From positions 1-9,067 of the forward strand of contig JBEVGU010000124.1 of the NCBI GenBank assembly GCA_040511595.1: a stretch of 9,067 bases of DNA, given 5' to 3'. The translations under genes and the position numbers were made by a program. Each line of letters starts with the position of its first letter. Position 1 is the stretch's first letter. The DNA comes from JAOUEA01 sp040511595 (lineage in GTDB: Bacteria > Actinomycetota > UBA4738 > HRBIN12). Below the pieces are notes generated by a model, which saw only the letters and a program-made list of their open reading frames with translations, ran no database searches and was not told where the DNA came from. Shown here piece after piece: positions 7,401-9,067 of this stretch.

Positions 7401-8019
7401 GGCCGATCCGCATCATCAGGTCGCCACCGGCACGATCGGACAGCTCCCGGTTCAGCGCCACGAGCCGATCCTGCATCGCGAGCGCGGCTCTCACGGCGCG
7501 CTCCGGATCGTCCTCGTGCGCCACCGGCACGCCGAAGAACGCCACCACGGCGTCGCCGATGAACTTCTCGACGGTGCCCCCGTAGCGGGTGATCTCCTCG
7601 TGCATCGCATCGAAGAACGGCGCGAGCACGGCCCGGAGATCCTCCGGGTCCAATCGGGCAGCGAGCTCGGTCGAGGCGGTGAGATCGGCGAACAGCGACG
7701 TGACGACCTTGCGTTCCTCTGGCTGGTCGTCAGGCCGTTCGTCGGGCTGCTCCGCTGGGTTCACGACGGCGGGGGCCGCCGTCGTCGTCGCCTCGGCGTC
7801 GAGCCCCGAGCCGCAGGCGCCGCAGAAGCGATTACCCGTCGGGTTCGGGGTCCCGCACGCCGGACAGACGACATCGAGCGCCGACCCGCAGGCGCCGCAG
7901 AACCGGGCGCCGGTTGGCACCGGTTCCCCGCAGCGCGGGCACACACCTGGAGCGGCCATGCGTGACGCCTCCCGTGGTCGGGTCGGTTCCGGAGGGAGAA
8001 AGTCCGACGCTTGCGACAT
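4396..8019 (-). CDS. Double zinc ribbon / class III cyclase / STAND ATPase / TPR regulatory protein
   Basis: A 1207-residue soluble signalling protein. Residues 27-69 form two zinc ribbons (Cys 27, 30, 41, 44 and 52, 55, 66, 69). A Pro/Glu/Asp linker follows. Residues 105-282 are a class III nucleotide cyclase homology domain with metal Asp112 (FADLTAST) and Asp156 (KFIGD), purine-site Lys152, and transition-state Asn230 and Arg234 (VNVAAR). Residues 297 to about 600 are an AAA/STAND ATPase with Walker A GPAGIGKS (329-336), Walker B MVAVIEDVHWAD (454-465) and the NPFF motif (547-550). From about 700 to 1190 the chain is helical and TPR-like. This architecture is recurrent in actinobacteria and resembles the large mycobacterial cyclase-ATPase regulators; few have known ligands. 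Phe223 replaces the usual purine-specifying Asp/Thr, so cyclase activity is uncertain. Two starts are possible: ATG at 8019 and ATG at 7959 (Met21), each with a GGGAGG site. Confidence 0.94.
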   Translation of the reverse strand: MSQASDFLPPEPTRPREASRMAAPGVCPRCGEPVPTGARFCGACGSALDVVCPACGTPNPTGNRFCGACGSGLDAEATTTAAPAVVNPAEQPDERPDDQPEERKVVTSLFADLTASTELAARLDPEDLRAVLAPFFDAMHEEITRYGGTVEKFIGDAVVAFFGVPVAHEDDPERAVRAALAMQDRLVALNRELSDRAGGDLMMRIGLNTGEVFAHGGGNDEGFVTGEAVNVAARFQALAEPGRVVVGERTWRDTRHLVGFRSLGETRVKGIDRSLSAFEVQGSVHAAGSIRAPVVEAPIVGRGSEMELLRLLYARTLRERTPHLVTIAGPAGIGKSRLAQELVVGAAGEGAQVARGRCLPYGDGLAYWPLAEILKVDVGLLDSDAPEAIAEKASMLSEEVGGEDAIGTAAVLLHSIGAVMPGDPLAGAEPAAARRIIARAWQRYLEARLTRAPMVAVIEDVHWADPPLLDLIETVLSKASGPAFVMCTARPELFERRPSWPGALSNASTVSLSPLNLRDGTTLVEHLLGGEAPAEIVGPVLNRSEGNPFFAGELLRMMMEDGTLVQRDGRWALEEPVASALPDTVQGVIASRIDLLSPIEKRTIQDASVVGRIVWEGALVRLSDGDATAIAAALEGLVDKGHLRERETSSIEGERELIFHHVLTRDVAYASIPRSRRAQAHGDVLAWVERAISGREEEFAEICAYHAERAGDAGATARWSLMAGDRLRRLFSAEGAIRWYDRALAAATGNAVLEGRAVLGRGQAHEIVGRAADGLEDYRRAGGLAADGGDERLRAEAVAAEAHALWLLDRFEEGQARLPEALELARAVGAADLEARLLYTAGTIRFGRGEYVESLELHRQALTIASASGDLEGQALAEHGSCETTFFLDPGEVSLEHGREADRLLRELGQRQMVAHNAYMVAWNLGFIGSWKEALETVDGSIAESREIGNGRDEAFALFARAEQLLRDCRLGEALADADRGVGLVTSLGASRGVLIGLSMQSDITLEAWDVDGIVERSRRAWDLSTSLGSRFQRPRLRALCALGRLMQGEGDTAQRWFDLAAREESSTLDSLWSLHTEMLAWEWSGDPEALDRVAAAISRSSERRDVWTVWGPYARALAALLRGRGEEALALAERSVVDAGAVNDRRLAWRAGRVAADALDLLGRPTEAAMRRAAAREIVESAAHGLPEPYRSGFLSRPDVASLIGR
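7799..7902 (-). repeat. 75-base tandem duplication encoding the two zinc ribbons
   Basis: The 29-base segments 7799-7827 and 7874-7902 match at 27 positions, including a 17-base identical core (7811-7827 and 7886-7902). The offset is 75 bases, or 25 codons, exactly the spacing between the two zinc ribbons (FCGACGSALD at 40-49 and FCGACGSGLD at 65-74). This indicates an internal duplication of the ribbon unit. Confidence 0.8.
7957..7973 (-). promoter_or_regulatory. Internal start site (Met21) of the cyclase-ATPase gene
   Basis: On the minus strand GGGAGG (7973-7968) lies 8 bases upstream of an in-frame ATG (7959-7957). This spacing is better than that of the upstream ATG at 8019, whose GGGAGG core ends about 4 bases from the start. 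A start here gives MAAPGVCPRCG, beginning directly at the first zinc ribbon. It is a serious alternative to the longer form. Confidence 0.45.
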
Positions 8020-8383
8020 ATTCCCTCCCGGTCGTCAAGTTTCGCGGTGGAACCTTGACAAGCTCTGGGACGAGTGTCGATCCCTCAGCTGGTCTTGAAG
8101 CGGGTACTCGAGCTTCGCGAGGGCCCACGGACATGAGCGTCTGGATGCTGGGGGTCGTGTCAGTCTCGTCGATGGCAGGCGACTGCTGCGGCCACTCCAT
8201 CAGGCGGTCAACCGCTGTGCGGCGCGTGACGGCGAAGAACGCCTACCTCCGCCGGTCGGAGCGGGATCGGCGAGCAGCGGCGCGTCACGCGGGTCCGACC
8301 GGTGGCACGACGCGCCGTGCCCGAATATCGGTAGCCTCAATCTCCAGGCCTCGCCGACTAGACCAGTACGACGAGAGAGAGCG
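8020..8383. other. Divergent intergenic region between the two signalling genes
   Basis: This 364-base region must hold promoters for both flanking genes. I see no tRNA or credible small gene; frames crossing it read Arg/Ser-rich and have no recognisable domain. It holds a short-loop inverted repeat next to the minus-strand gene (8034-8059) and two interleaved 9-bp inverted repeats (8223-8231 with 8283-8291; 8252-8260 with 8294-8302). TTGACA occurs at 8055-8060 on the plus strand, but no convincing -10 follows at 16-18 bases. No promoter can be assigned with confidence. Confidence 0.6.
8034..8059. promoter_or_regulatory. Inverted repeat upstream of the cyclase-ATPase gene; possible operator or leader hairpin
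   Basis: GTCAAGTTTC (8034-8043) and GAACCTTGAC (8050-8059) are inverted repeats matching at nine of ten positions around a 6-base spacer. The repeat starts 15 bases upstream of the ATG at 8019 and directly abuts its ribosome binding site region (8023-8029). Position and symmetry fit a binding site for a dimeric repressor or a 5'-leader hairpin. No known operator consensus is recognised. Confidence 0.4.
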
Positions 8384-9067
8384 ATGGACCAGATCGACAC
8401 AACGACGGCCGTTCCGGAGCCGTCCCGACGGCGGCTCGGCCTGGATCGGCTGCGGCTTCGGTTCCGCGACCCGGCGCTCGAGTCGGCGTTCCGCGCCGAT
8501 CAATTCCGCCACCACCTGGGGAACATCCGCTTCGCCTTCCTGGCCGGGATCGTCCTCTGGATCTCTTGGGGTCTGCTCCTGCGCCCCTACATCCTGGCCC
8601 TCTCCGAACTCCGGCTCGACCGGATCATGCGGTGGGGCGTGTTCATCCCGATGCTGGTCATCGGCCTCGCACTCACGTTCACGCCCTTCTTCAGCCGGAT
8701 CTGGGAATGGGTCGCGGTCGCCATCGCGACGGCGACGATCATCTCGTGGGTGTACTACACCTCGAACATCCAGACGCTGCCCGCGGAGTATGGGTACGTC
8801 GGCGTCATCCTGATCACCGCATTCACCTACACGCTGTTGCGGCTGCGGTTCATCCTGGTCTTGCTGATCACGCTGATCGGCATCGGCGTGTATCTGCCGT
8901 ACGCCTTCGCCACTCGGTACGTCGCGCCTGTGAGCGGGGTGCTGGCGACGCTCTATCTCGTCTCGTTCGGGTTCCTCGGCGGCCTGGCAGCGCATCGGAT
9001 GGAGCGGTTTACGCGAACGCTGTTCCTGCGGGAGCGTCAGCTCGACCAGGAGCGCCTGCGATCCGAC
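8384..9067 (+). CDS. Six-helix membrane sensor protein, N-terminal part (probable membrane-bound class III cyclase), cut by right edge
   Basis: The frame is open from ATG 8384 to the window end (228 residues, no stop). After a basic cytoplasmic N-terminus comes the segment FRDPALESAFRADQFRHHLG (27-46). Six hydrophobic helices follow at about 49-67, 84-103, 108-126, 137-152, 156-176 and 183-203. A charged, helical stretch (RERQLDQERLRSD) at the edge looks like the start of a signalling coiled coil. A DPxLExxFRxD segment before six helices and a coiled coil is the usual front half of membrane-anchored adenylate/guanylate cyclases. A GGDEF, phosphatase or kinase output domain is also possible because the catalytic part is missing. 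A GAGAGAG stretch at 8374-8380 may be the ribosome binding site. The gene is transcribed away from the cyclase-ATPase gene. Confidence 0.83.
   Translation, partial: MDQIDTTTAVPEPSRRRLGLDRLRLRFRDPALESAFRADQFRHHLGNIRFAFLAGIVLWISWGLLLRPYILALSELRLDRIMRWGVFIPMLVIGLALTFTPFFSRIWEWVAVAIATATIISWVYYTSNIQTLPAEYGYVGVILITAFTYTLLRLRFILVLLITLIGIGVYLPYAFATRYVAPVSGVLATLYLVSFGFLGGLAAHRMERFTRTLFLRERQLDQERLRSD

Noticed and set aside
5128..7965. A 945-residue open frame on the plus strand opposite the cyclase-ATPase gene
   Set aside because: It is rich in Arg, His, Asp and Pro with no recognisable domain and is exactly antisense to a protein with clear zinc, cyclase and ATPase motifs. High-GC codon bias keeps such antisense frames open.
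8055..8083. Perfect TTGACA as a -35 element for the plus-strand gene
   Set aside because: No TANNNT-like -10 lies 16-18 bases downstream, and the hexamer is part of the right arm of the inverted repeat; it also lies about 325 bases from the ATG.
8303..8322. TGGCACG resembling a sigma-54 -24 element
   Set aside because: The matching TTGC -12 element is absent at the required spacing, and sigma-54 is generally lacking in actinobacteria.
1846..8362. The 9-base sequence GACTAGACC occurring at 1846-1854 and 8354-8362
   Set aside because: Although CTAG is uncommon in high-GC genomes, two copies of a 9-mer without further shared flanks are not evidence of a repeat element or attachment site.
7914..8813. 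A 299-residue plus-strand frame crossing the divergent region
   Set aside because: It overlaps both real flanking genes in the wrong frame and reads Arg/Ser-rich. The frame from ATG 8384 gives six clean hydrophobic helices instead.

Overview
The window is GC-rich and densely coding, and it looks like the chromosome of an actinomycete-type bacterium (Actinomycetota). Three things point that way: the ribose-phosphate pyrophosphokinase has the PDAGR and DHLxALPxL signatures common in that phylum, there is a SigE-like ECF sigma factor translationally coupled to a single-pass membrane protein, and there is a large zinc-ribbon/cyclase/ATPase/TPR regulator of a type frequent in actinobacteria. No mobile element, tRNA, rRNA or CRISPR array is visible. 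The lineage below phylum cannot be fixed from sequence reading alone.

Layout. At the left edge, on the plus strand, is the C-terminal end of an ECF sigma factor (2-151). It overlaps by ATGA the gene for a 537-residue single-pass membrane protein with a large cysteine-containing outer domain (148-1761), probably the sigma factor's regulator. This pair converges on a minus-strand block that reads, in transcription order: a 1207-residue multidomain cyclase/STAND-ATPase/TPR protein (8019-4396), glmU (4320-2842) and prs (2828-1848). glmU and prs are tightly coupled, since the prs ribosome binding site overlaps the glmU stop codon. They make UDP-GlcNAc for the cell wall and PRPP for nucleotide, histidine and tryptophan synthesis. 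A divergent 364-base intergenic region (8020-8383) separates the block from a plus-strand gene cut by the right edge (8384-9067). That gene encodes a six-helix membrane domain followed by the start of a coiled coil, most like the sensor half of a membrane-bound class III cyclase.

The window therefore combines housekeeping metabolism (glmU-prs) with three signalling modules: sigma/anti-sigma, a soluble cyclase-ATPase, and a probable membrane cyclase. No obviously new multi-gene system is seen. The points most worth a second look are: (i) the uridylyltransferase half of GlmU departs from consensus at several sugar-phosphate-site motifs while the acetyltransferase half is intact; (ii) the cyclase domain keeps its metal-binding and transition-state residues but has Phe at the purine-specifying position; (iii) the putative anti-sigma protein has an unrecognised outer domain with eight cysteines; and (iv) there are inverted repeats just upstream of the cyclase gene and at the ends of two genes.
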